Origin: UBA969 sp041694635
Lineage (GTDB): Bacteria; Planctomycetota; Planctomycetia; Gemmatales; Gemmataceae
Assembly (NCBI GenBank): GCA_041694635.1
Contig: JBDNHI010000186.1
Span: forward strand, 1 to 7,145
Reading direction: 5' to 3'
Length of the DNA stretch: 7,145 bases
The position numbers and the translations under genes are program-made. Numbering within the stretch: position 1 is the stretch's first letter; each line of letters opens with the position of its first letter. Of this stretch, positions 1 to 5,536 are shown piece after piece. The notes under the pieces are model-generated. The model was not told the origin of the DNA, searched no databases, and worked only from the letters and a program-made list of their open reading frames with translations.

Positions 1-722
1 ATGTCGAAAGACCCGCCACGCAACACGCGGCGTTTTCCAGAATCTGGGCCTTTAGGGTCAGTTACAGGCCCTTTTAGATACTCCCCTTTCCAATCCTCAC
101 ACCACTCCCATACATTTCCGTGCATATCATACAACCCAAATTCATTTGACTTATAACTTCCTACTGCTACTAGCTTAATCTTACCCTGTTGTAATTGGTT
201 TCCTAACCCTGCAAAACTAATAAAATTATGATTATAATTCGCATCCTTAGGGGTGATACTATCTCCAAATGAATATTCCGTGGTGGTTCCTGCCCTACAA
301 GAATATTCCCACTCTGCTTCTGTTGGTAACCTATATCCACCTTTAGTCTTCTCATTCAACTTCTTGATAAATTCCTGACAATCATTCCACGATATTTGAG
401 TTACTGGTAACTTTGCCCCCTTTTTGTCACTCCGGTTTACAACCATCACACTTTTCCATTCCTCCTGCGTCACCTCATACTTGCCCATATAAAATGGCTT
501 GGAAATTGTTACCTCGTGCTGTCTCTCTGACTCAACGATCTCCCCTACTATCTCACTTACCTCTGCTTCTTCCTTATCCTTAATAAATTCTTTGAAAAAT
601 GCATCAACTTTAAGGGCTGCTTCTACTGCTTCTTTCGTTGCCCCCATCAAGAACTTGCCCGCTGGAATAAGTACCATCTCTAATTTAACACCATCACCTA
701 AACCGCCTACTTCCACTTCCAT
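1..722 (-). CDS. FGE/SUMF1-like protein, copy 1 (3' end off window)
   Basis: The minus-strand frame from the ATG at 722-720 stays open to the window edge, giving 240 complete codons. It carries the hallmarks of the FGE-sulfatase (SUMF1) family: an N-terminal EMVLIPAGKFLMG, then FYMGKYEVTQEEW, GGYRLPTEAEWEY, FGLYDMHGNVWEWCEDW and RRVLRGGSF. The start is set by an AGAGGTG Shine-Dalgarno sequence (727-733), the same leader as in the two neighbours. Relative to copy 2 it has about 27 extra residues at 28-67, rich in Glu, Lys and Val, and a longer loop before VAVGSYK. The GxNPS motif is replaced by VVNRSD. No signal peptide is seen, so it is probably cytoplasmic. The frame ends one codon and two bases into the segment that is hypervariable in copies 2 and 3. 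The function is unknown; by analogy it would be a ligand-binding lectin-fold protein rather than a true FGE. Confidence 0.9.
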   Translation of the reverse strand, partial: MEVEVGGLGDGVKLEMVLIPAGKFLMGATKEAVEAALKVDAFFKEFIKDKEEAEVSEIVGEIVESERQHEVTISKPFYMGKYEVTQEEWKSVMVVNRSDKKGAKLPVTQISWNDCQEFIKKLNEKTKGGYRLPTEAEWEYSCRAGTTTEYSFGDSITPKDANYNHNFISFAGLGNQLQQGKIKLVAVGSYKSNEFGLYDMHGNVWEWCEDWKGEYLKGPVTDPKGPDSGKRRVLRGGSFD

Positions 723-761
723 GCTTCACCTCTGGGGGTTTATACCTCTAATATCACTTAC

Positions 762-771
762 CTAAGCTTAG
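762..771. promoter_or_regulatory. 10-bp palindrome upstream of FGE-like copy 1
   Basis: CTAAGCTTAG is a perfect palindrome ending 39 nt before the start codon at 722. The same ten bases stand at 1621-1630 and 2497-2506 at almost the same distance from the other two starts. It could be an operator, but the whole leader is duplicated, so conservation alone does not prove function. No convincing -35/-10 pair was found in this leader. Confidence 0.35.
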
Positions 772-800
772 TTTATATAAGTGCTGGGTTAAAGAATATT

Positions 801-834
801 AAAACAACAAAACCCCGAGAGATTAATCTCGGGG
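801..834 (-). terminator. Rho-independent terminator after FGE-like copy 2
   Basis: An 8-bp perfect stem, CCCCGAGA (813-820) with TCTCGGGG (827-834), and a 6-nt loop is followed on the minus strand by TTTTGTTGTTTT (complement of 801-812). It lies about 50 nt past the stop codon of copy 2 and before the leader of copy 1, so copy 1 probably needs its own promoter. Confidence 0.8.
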
Positions 835-885
835 CTAACAAAAGCAAAACCGTAAGCAGTAATGCTGTAAATAACCAAGTGGTAA

Positions 886-1581
886 TTAAGGAGTCCTCGC
901 AAGACGGAACCCAAAAAGGTCGCTCTGGTCATCAGGCGAACTGCGGTTGCGGACGGCCAAGCGAGCAAACCTAGCATAATTGACGAAAGACCCGCCACGC
1001 AACACACGGCGCTCCCCCAAAGCTGGGCCCTTGGGGTCAGTTATGGGCCCTTTGGGATAATCCCCTTTCCAATCCTCACACCATTCAAATACATTCCCGT
1101 GTATATCATACAATTCAAACGCATTCGGCTTATAACTCCCTACTGCTACTGGCTTACCTATTCCTGACTCTTTGTAATTTGCATCCTGAGGCGTAAGAGT
1201 ATCTCCAAAGGAGTAAGATGTTTTTATACCGGCCCTAGCAGCATATTCCCATTCTGCTTCTGTTGGTAACCTATATTCGCCTTTAGTCTTCTCGTTCAAC
1301 TTCTTGATAAAATCCTGGCAATCATCCCACGATACATTTGTTACGGGAAACTTTGCTCCTTTATCTCTACTAGGATTGCTCCCCATCACCGATTCCCATT
1401 CCTCCTGCGTTACTTCATACTTACCCATATAAAATGACTTGGAAATTGTTACCTCGTGCTGCTCTTCATCAACACTCCGGTCTTTTTCCCCTACGGGCGA
1501 TCCCATCACAAACTCCCCCGCAAGAATTAACACCATCTCTAACTTAACGCCACCACTTAAATCAATTACTTCCACTTCCAT
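886..1581 (-). CDS. FGE/SUMF1-like protein, copy 2; putative DGR target
   Basis: This is a 231-residue single-domain protein of the FGE-sulfatase family (C-type-lectin-like fold). Visible family motifs are EMVLILAGEFVMGSP (15-29), FYMGKYEVTQEEW (50-62), a PVTNVSWDDC block (79-88), YRLPTEAEWEYAARAG (103-118), LYDIHGNVFEWCEDW (157-171), RVLRGGSF (192-199) and a terminal GFRL. True FGEs have two catalytic cysteines shortly after GGS; here that stretch has none, so sulfatase activation is unlikely. The ATG at 1581 follows AGAGGTG (1586-1592) with good spacing. No signal peptide or membrane segment is seen. Residues 200-223 form the hypervariable segment described separately. The gene is flanked by terminators at 801-834 and 1661-1692, which suggests a separate transcript. 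The family assignment is firm; the DGR-target role is inferred, and the ligand is unknown. Confidence 0.93.
   Translation of the reverse strand: MEVEVIDLSGGVKLEMVLILAGEFVMGSPVGEKDRSVDEEQHEVTISKSFYMGKYEVTQEEWESVMGSNPSRDKGAKFPVTNVSWDDCQDFIKKLNEKTKGEYRLPTEAEWEYAARAGIKTSYSFGDTLTPQDANYKESGIGKPVAVGSYKPNAFELYDIHGNVFEWCEDWKGDYPKGPITDPKGPALGERRVLRGGSFVNYARFARLAVRNRSSPDDQSDLFGFRLARTP
913..984 (-). other. Putative DGR variable region in copy 2
   Basis: This stretch covers codons 200-223, from just after the invariant GGSF to the TTT before GGG (GFR). Aligned without gaps to 1773-1844, it shows 23 differences in first or second codon positions and 2 in third positions. Seventeen codons differ, all non-synonymously; the seven conserved residues use identical codons. 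Of 47 shared bases only 4 are A on the coding strand, as expected if template adenines are the mutable sites. Outside the segment the two genes differ synonymously as usual. The match to a DGR variable region is inferred; no template repeat is in the window. Confidence 0.75.
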
Positions 1582-1620
1582 TCTTCACCTCTGGGGATTT
1601 ATACCTCTAATATCACTTAC

Positions 1621-1630
1621 CTAAGCTTAG
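1621..1630. promoter_or_regulatory. 10-bp palindrome upstream of FGE-like copy 2
   Basis: CTAAGCTTAG again, ending 39 nt before the start codon at 1581, in the second copy of the shared leader. It is a candidate operator, or simply part of a duplicated block. Confidence 0.35.
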
Positions 1631-1660
1631 TGTAGGTGCTGGGCTAAAGAATATTATGAT

Positions 1661-1692
1661 AAAAACAAAACCCCGAAAGATTAATCTCGGGG
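1661..1692 (-). terminator. Rho-independent terminator after FGE-like copy 3
   Basis: CCCCGAAA (1671-1678) can pair with TCTCGGGG (1685-1692) over 8 bp with one mismatch. The stem is followed on the minus strand by TTTTGTTTTT (complement of 1661-1670). It is the counterpart of the hairpin at 813-834 and lies about 54 nt past the stop of copy 3. Confidence 0.75.
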
Positions 1693-1745
1693 CAAACAAA
1701 ATCAAAACCCATAAGCAGTGATGTTGTAAATAACCCAGCAGTAAT

Positions 1746-2459
1746 TTACGGAGCCATTACGAGGCGGAATCCAAAAACGAAGATCCGGTTAACAGGCAAG
1801 AAGCTAAGGCGGTAGGCCGAGCGAGAACTCCTAGCATCACCGCCGAAAGACCCGCCACGCACCACACGGATCTCTCCTAAATCTGGACCTTTTGGGTCAG
1901 TTACGGGCCCCTTGGGATATCCTACATACCAATCCTCGCACCACTCATATACATTTCCGTGCATATCATACAACCCAAACGCATTGGCCTTATAACTTCC
2001 TACTGCTACTGGCTTACCAATCTTTGATTCAGCATAGTTCGCATGCTTTGGGGTAATAGTATTTCCAAACCAATATGCTGTGGTTGTTCCTGCCCTACAC
2101 GCATATTCCCTCTCAGCTTCTGTTGGAAGCCTATATCCGCCCTTAGTTTTTCCATTTAGCTTCTTGATAAACTTCTGACAATCATCCCACGATACACCCA
2201 TTACGGGTAACTTTGCGCCCTTATAAGCACTTGGGTTCGTTCCCATCATTCCTTCCCATTGCTCCTGCGTCACTTCAAACTTACCCATATAAAATGGCTT
2301 CGTTATAGTTACCTCGTGCTGATCTTCATCAACACTACGGTCTTTTTCTCCGCCTATGCCCCACCAACCACTAGGCGATCCCATCAAAAACTTGCCCGCA
2401 GGAATAAGTACCATCTCTAACTTAACGCCATCACTTAAATCAATTATTTCCACTTCCAT
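1746..2459 (-). CDS. FGE/SUMF1-like protein, copy 3; putative DGR target
   Basis: This is a 237-residue paralog of copy 2, collinear over its whole length. Motifs are EMVLIPAGKFLMGSP (15-29), FYMGKFEVTQEQW (56-68), VSWDDC (89-94), YRLPTEAEREYACRAG (109-124), LYDMHGNVYEWCEDW (163-177) and RVVRGGSF (198-205), ending with a GFRL core. It has a short Gly/Trp-rich insert near residues 31-36, and the usually invariant Trp of EAEWEY is Arg here. As in copy 2, no cysteine follows GGSF, so FGE oxidase chemistry is not supported. The ATG at 2459 follows AGAGGTG (2464-2470). Residues 206-229 are the hypervariable segment. It is probably a cytoplasmic lectin-fold protein whose binding surface is diversified. 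It lies downstream of the pentapeptide-repeat gene, 147 nt away and separated by a weaker hairpin. Confidence 0.93.
   Translation of the reverse strand: MEVEIIDLSDGVKLEMVLIPAGKFLMGSPSGWWGIGGEKDRSVDEDQHEVTITKPFYMGKFEVTQEQWEGMMGTNPSAYKGAKLPVMGVSWDDCQKFIKKLNGKTKGGYRLPTEAEREYACRAGTTTAYWFGNTITPKHANYAESKIGKPVAVGSYKANAFGLYDMHGNVYEWCEDWYVGYPKGPVTDPKGPDLGEIRVVRGGSFGGDARSSRSAYRLSFLPVNRIFVFGFRLVMAP
1773..1844 (-). other. Putative DGR variable region in copy 3
   Basis: This stretch covers codons 206-229 of copy 3 and is the partner of 913-984. Seventeen of 24 residues differ from copy 2, with no synonymous change. Placing A at each variable first or second codon position gives an inferred ancestral template rich in AAC/AAT codons. 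It would translate to an Asn-rich string such as ARNTR...ANRN...PDN, which resembles known template repeats of FGE-type DGR targets (family knowledge). Beyond its 3' end the copies diverge again (GGG/GGA, CGT/CGC, CTT/CTC), so a long identical initiation segment is not preserved. Confidence 0.75.
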
Positions 2460-2496
2460 TCTTCACCTCTGGGGGTTTATCCTTTTAATATCACTC

Positions 2497-2506
2497 CTAA
2501 GCTTAG
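2497..2506. promoter_or_regulatory. 10-bp palindrome upstream of FGE-like copy 3
   Basis: CTAAGCTTAG ends 37 nt before the start at 2459. Here it is followed by a partial second copy (CTTAG), and the flanking leader has drifted somewhat from the other two, yet the palindrome is intact. That slightly favours a functional site. Confidence 0.35.
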
Positions 2507-2550
2507 CTTAGTTTATGTATGTGCTGGGTTAAAGAATATTGTGATAAAAC

Positions 2551-2590
2551 AACAAAACCCCTAAGAAATTAAACTCTCGGAGGGTTTGTT
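2551..2590 (-). terminator. Imperfect terminator-like hairpin after pentapeptide gene
   Basis: AAACCC (2555-2560) pairs with GGGTTT (2582-2587) around a 21-nt interior. An A-rich run on the left gives a minus-strand T-tract, and a T-rich run (GTTTTT) lies on the right. It occupies the position of the stronger hairpins after copies 2 and 3, but the stem is shorter. It could work in either direction or be a decayed copy, allowing read-through from the pentapeptide gene into FGE-like copy 3. Confidence 0.45.
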
Positions 2591-2606
2591 TTTGCTACGA
2601 CCACTC

Positions 2607-3302
2607 TTATAACCCTTTAGCTCCGGTTAAATTAGCATGACTTAAATCAGCTTTACTTAAATTAACTCCACTTAAATTAGCTCCACTTAAATTAGCCCCA
2701 CTTAAATCAGCCAATTTTAAAGTAGCATTGCTTAAATCAGCTCCACTTAAATTAGCATCACTTAAATTAGCTCCACTTAAATTAGCTCCACTTAAATTAG
2801 CCCCACTTAAATCAGCCAATTTTAAAGTAGCATTGCTTAAATCAGCTCCGATTAAATTAGCCCATTTTAAAGTAGCATTACTTAAATCAGCATTAGTTAA
2901 ATTAGCATCACTTAAATCAGCATTAGTTAAATTAGCATCACTTAAATCAGTTTCACTTAATCCAGCGTTAGTTAATTTAGCATCACATAAATCAGCTCCC
3001 CTTAATTTAGCTCCGCTTAAATGAGCTTTATTTAAATCCGCTCTATTTAAATCAGCTTCACTTAAATTAGCATCATTTAAATCCGCTCCACTTAAATTAG
3101 CATCATTTAAATCCGCTCTACTTAAATTAGCATCATTTAAATCCGCCCCACTTAAATTAACTCCCCATAATACAGCTCCACTTAAATTAGCATCATTTAA
3201 ATCCGCTCCACTTAAATTAGCTTCACTTAAATTAGCTCCTGCCAAGGTTTCTTGGCCAACTACTTTAAGCACTTTACCGTCGTCATCTTTTATTTCAATC
3301 AT
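2607..3302 (-). CDS. Pentapeptide-repeat protein
   Basis: This 231-residue protein opens with a short non-repeat cap (about 1-18, beginning MIEIKDDDGKVLKVV). It then continues as pentapeptides of the A(D/N)LSx type almost to its end. Leucine occupies every fifth position from residue 20 to 225, 42 in a row with no break, loop or Phe substitution. The family folds as a right-handed square beta-helix, so about ten and a half four-sided coils are expected. The ATG at 3302 has a strong AAGGAG Shine-Dalgarno sequence (complement of 3310-3315). No signal peptide or transmembrane helix is seen. Some family members are DNA mimics that protect gyrase, but nothing here shows that function. It is the first gene of the row leading into the FGE-like paralogs; a functional link is only suggested by position. 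Confidence 0.93.
   Translation of the reverse strand: MIEIKDDDGKVLKVVGQETLAGANLSEANLSGADLNDANLSGAVLWGVNLSGADLNDANLSRADLNDANLSGADLNDANLSEADLNRADLNKAHLSGAKLRGADLCDAKLTNAGLSETDLSDANLTNADLSDANLTNADLSNATLKWANLIGADLSNATLKLADLSGANLSGANLSGANLSDANLSGADLSNATLKLADLSGANLSGANLSGVNLSKADLSHANLTGAKGL
2613..3247 (-). repeat. 15-bp coding repeats with higher-order duplications
   Basis: The pentapeptide coding region is an array of 15-bp units that read on the plus strand as CTTAAATTAGCATCA and variants. Longer duplications are visible: a block starting at 2701 recurs at 2806 (105-bp offset, 35 residues), and a 30-bp unit repeats around 2890-2950. All offsets are multiples of 15, so the reading frame and helix register are kept. 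This pattern indicates growth by slippage or unequal recombination. Confidence 0.85.
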
Positions 3303-3559
3303 TCTTTTACTCCTTGTGTTTGCATTATTAACTCTAAGTCATTTTTTTGTACAACTATTTTAAAAGCACTTAAAATTTGTATAATTTTTTGAAACTTGGC
3401 GAGAAGGTACTTTACCCCCTGCACCGGGTTTTCTATCCCCCTGCAAACCACTGCGAACTCTGAGCTTAACCGCTTGGGGGTTTGTTTTCCGCTCTTCGCC
3501 TTCTGTTCTCAAGCGATGCCGTACATTATTGTAGCAAGGGCAGTAAACTCGCCTGAGCT
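3303..3559. other. Intergenic leader and junction; no gene seen
   Basis: The first 100 bases are very AT-rich and should hold the promoter of the pentapeptide gene. The only clear signal is its AAGGAG ribosome-binding site at 3310-3315; a -10-like TATACA lies in the minus strand near 3390 but lacks a matching -35. From about 3,410 the composition shifts, with two CCCCCTGCA direct copies near 3415 and 3436. No open frame, RNA gene or DGR template-like sequence was recognised. The stretch marks the passage from the AT-rich to the GC-rich half. Confidence 0.6.
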
Positions 3560-3685
3560 TTATTGGTGAAACGGTTCGCTGAGAACGATTTGCGAGATCA
3601 GCGTCGAGAACCAGTAGCCATCGCCGGCGTGGGCCGCAAGGATCTTATCGCCGGCGTAGCGGTTGTAGTATTCGAGTCCTCAGCT

Positions 3686-3713
3686 AATCGCATAGGTCAG
3701 CAGCTTCTCGGTG
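3686..3713 (-). repeat. 28-bp direct repeat, copy 1
   Basis: Identical to 3750-3777 with 36 bases between. The repeat encodes the TEKLLTYAI part of the DUF1585 remnant, so it is a duplication inside the pseudogene rather than a mobile-element target site. Confidence 0.85.
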
Positions 3714-3749
3714 TTTTAAACCTACCAGCCTCCAACTAAATCCACGGCC

Positions 3750-3777
3750 AATCGCATAGGTCAGCAGCTTCTCGGTG
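3750..3777 (-). repeat. 28-bp direct repeat, copy 2
   Basis: This copy keeps the more family-like continuation (AIGRGF). The copy at 3686-3713 is followed by a TGA, then by the natural downstream sequence GLEYY. Together they look like a partial tandem duplication followed by decay. Confidence 0.85.
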
Positions 3778-3790
3778 AGGCGCCCCAGAA

Positions 3791-5479
3791 TTACCGCAGG
3801 TGCGGATAAAACGCCTTGCTGACGCAACCATGGTTGGCTTGAGCGACTGTGGCGGCGAAATCGGCCAGGTAACCGCGTGCGTGTTTGATCGTGGGAGCTT
3901 GCCATGCTTGTCGGCGTCGGCCAAGGACTTCATCGCTCACATGCAGCGTGATGGTTCCGGGCAGCAAGTCGAAGCTGATCTCGTCGCCGTCGTGGACCAG
4001 CGCAATTGGGCCACCCACGGCCGCCTCGGGAGCACAGTGAATTCCCATCGCACCGTGCGAGATGCCTGAGACTCGTGTGTCGGAGATCAATGCGACTTTG
4101 CCATTTAGTTCGGGAACGGACAGCGCCGCCGCCGCCAAGACGACCTCGGGCATCCCGGCTGCGACCGGGCCTTGATACCTCAGCACGATCACATTGCCGG
4201 GGCGAATTCGCCGTTGTTCGACCGCTGCGGAGACTTCTCGGCCGCTCTGGAAGCAGATCGCTGGGCCACGGAAGCGTGGCTCACTGAGGCTCGACACTTT
4301 GAAGACGATGCCATCAGGAGCGAGGTTGCCGAAGCAGACCTGCATGTCGGCGAAGCTCTTGAACGGCGCATCCAGCGGCGCGAGCAAGTCTTGGTCGGCG
4401 GGCACATCACTCGCACTGGCCACATTCTCGGCAATGGAACGGCCGGTCACCGTCAGGCAACTGCCATCGAGAACGCCCGCTCGAATCAGATGCTTCAGCA
4501 ACACGGAGGTTCCACCCAGCTTGTGCAGATCGACCATCGTCTTCGTGCCGCGCGGAGCAAAACTGCACAGCACCGGCGTCTTCTTCAACAGGACTTGCAG
4601 GTCTTTGAGCGTGAAATCGATTTCCGCTTCGTGCGCCAAAGCGAGCAGATGCAACACCGCGTTCGTCGAACCACCAGCCGCTGCGACTGTGGCGGCTGCG
4701 TTCTCGAAAGCTCGGCGTGTCAGGATGTCTCGCGTTCGGATCTGTCGTTCGAGCAGGTTGCGAACGAGTGGTCCGGCATTCAGGCAGTCCTCGCGCTTGG
4801 CATCGTCGATAGCGGGGATCGAACTGCTTTGCGGCGGCATCAACCCGATCGCTTCCATCGCAAGGCCCCAAGTGTTGAACGATGCGGCGATCCCACAGCC
4901 TCCCGGCCCCGGACACGCCACGCGACAGATCTCGTCGGCTTCCGACTGCGGGAGCGCTCCGACTGAGGCCGCCGCCTGCGAGTCGTACACATCCAGAATC
5001 GTGACATCCCGCCCGCGATAACGGCCGGGCTGAATGCTGCCGCCGCTGAGGATCAAGCCGGGATAGTTCATCCGCGCCAAAGCCATGGCGAAGCCGGGGC
5101 CGTTCTTGTCGCAGTGGTGCAGTCCCACCATCGCGTCGTAGCAGTGAGCCGTCACCATGCACTCGGCGGAATTCGCAATCAGGTTTCGCGAGACGAGACT
5201 CGCCCCGCCGCCTTCCAGGCCCTGCACCAGATTGTCGCTGATGGCGGGAGTCCCGAACGGGAAACCAAGCATCCCGGCCGCGCGACAGCCTTCCGCCACC
5301 TTGCGGCCCAACTCGTAAGCGTGCAGGTTGCACAAGTTGCCTTCGAGCAGCGGAATGCCGATCCCCACTTGCGGCTTGTCGAAGTCGGCCTCGGTCATCC
5401 CGAGGCCGTGGAAGAATGCCGTCACCCCCCGTTGCCACCCGTGAGTCAGTTGCCGACTGTTCCAGTTCAGAGTATTCAT
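3791..5479 (-). CDS. IlvD/Edd-family dehydratase (dihydroxy-acid dehydratase-like)
   Basis: This 562-residue protein has full family length. Members dehydrate 2,3-dihydroxy acids or sugar acids with an iron-sulfur cluster. The cluster cysteines are visible in CNLH (Cys50), HCDKNGPG (Cys123) and CPGPGGCG (Cys195), with the metal-site Lys125 beside the second. Further family blocks are AGGSTNAVLHLLALAHEA (268-285), GNLAPDGIVFKV (384-395), the serine of RVSGISHG (Ser471) and APEAAVGGPIALVHDGD (483-499). Several blocks depart from classical IlvD: SDNLVQGLEGGGASLVSR, AASFNTWGLAMEA, and DTRVSG where IlvD has DGRFSG. A sugar-acid or paralogous substrate is therefore possible, and no symbol is given. 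The ATG at 5479 is chosen; an in-frame TTG lies 6 bases upstream. No strong Shine-Dalgarno sequence is seen. It lies 143 nt downstream of the DUF309 gene and may have its own promoter. Confidence 0.9.
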   Translation of the reverse strand: MNTLNWNSRQLTHGWQRGVTAFFHGLGMTEADFDKPQVGIGIPLLEGNLCNLHAYELGRKVAEGCRAAGMLGFPFGTPAISDNLVQGLEGGGASLVSRNLIANSAECMVTAHCYDAMVGLHHCDKNGPGFAMALARMNYPGLILSGGSIQPGRYRGRDVTILDVYDSQAAASVGALPQSEADEICRVACPGPGGCGIAASFNTWGLAMEAIGLMPPQSSSIPAIDDAKREDCLNAGPLVRNLLERQIRTRDILTRRAFENAAATVAAAGGSTNAVLHLLALAHEAEIDFTLKDLQVLLKKTPVLCSFAPRGTKTMVDLHKLGGTSVLLKHLIRAGVLDGSCLTVTGRSIAENVASASDVPADQDLLAPLDAPFKSFADMQVCFGNLAPDGIVFKVSSLSEPRFRGPAICFQSGREVSAAVEQRRIRPGNVIVLRYQGPVAAGMPEVVLAAAALSVPELNGKVALISDTRVSGISHGAMGIHCAPEAAVGGPIALVHDGDEISFDLLPGTITLHVSDEVLGRRRQAWQAPTIKHARGYLADFAATVAQANHGCVSKAFYPHLR

Positions 5480-5536
5480 AGTCAAGGTTCCAGTTCAAGT
5501 TGGTTGAGGATCGAAAAAACAAAGTCAGAAACAAAG

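Larger units (their letters stand above)
3560..3790 (-). pseudogene. Remnant of a DUF1585-type C-terminus
   Basis: Read on the minus strand, the part just after the dehydratase stop codon gives GRLTEKLLTYAIGRG. After a duplication and an in-frame TGA it continues as GLEYYNRYAGDKI, then GDGYWFSTLISQIVLSEPF and a stop at 3562-3560. This matches the usual ending of DUF1592/DUF1588/DUF1585 proteins, a large cytochrome-associated family abundant in planctomycetes (LTYALGRGLEYYD... and YRFSTLI...SEPF, from family knowledge). No start codon or upstream body of the gene is present; the GC-rich dehydratase abuts it directly. A 28-bp direct repeat has doubled the TEKLLTYAI segment and shifted the frame. 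It is therefore a dead fragment and evidence for a rearranged locus. Confidence 0.7.

Noticed and set aside
886..2459. Genuine formylglycine-generating enzymes
   Set aside because: No cysteine pair at the catalytic position and no sulfatase gene nearby.
2728..3024. Plus-strand open frame with a repetitive LKLAPLKSA-like product
   Set aside because: It is the antisense reading of the 15-bp pentapeptide units; it has no ribosome-binding site and no family resemblance.
2613..3247. CRISPR-like regular array
   Set aside because: The 15-bp period has no unique spacers and stays in frame as pentapeptide codons.
2607..3302. Qnr/MfpA-type gyrase-protecting protein
   Set aside because: Pentapeptide repeats alone do not indicate this; the central Phe positions and loops typical of Qnr are absent.
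3460..3485. Integron attC-like core (GCTTAAC)
   Set aside because: Only one RYYYAAC match and no paired GTTRRRY site or attC hairpin; a seven-base match is expected by chance.
3303..3559. DGR template repeat in the gene-free stretch
   Set aside because: No segment resembles the variable regions, including the invariant GGCGGGTCTTTC leader or the GCTAGG and CGC anchors.
4172..5021. Long plus-strand open frames opposite the dehydratase
   Set aside because: They lie entirely inside a gene with clear family motifs; high GC content makes antisense frames long by chance.
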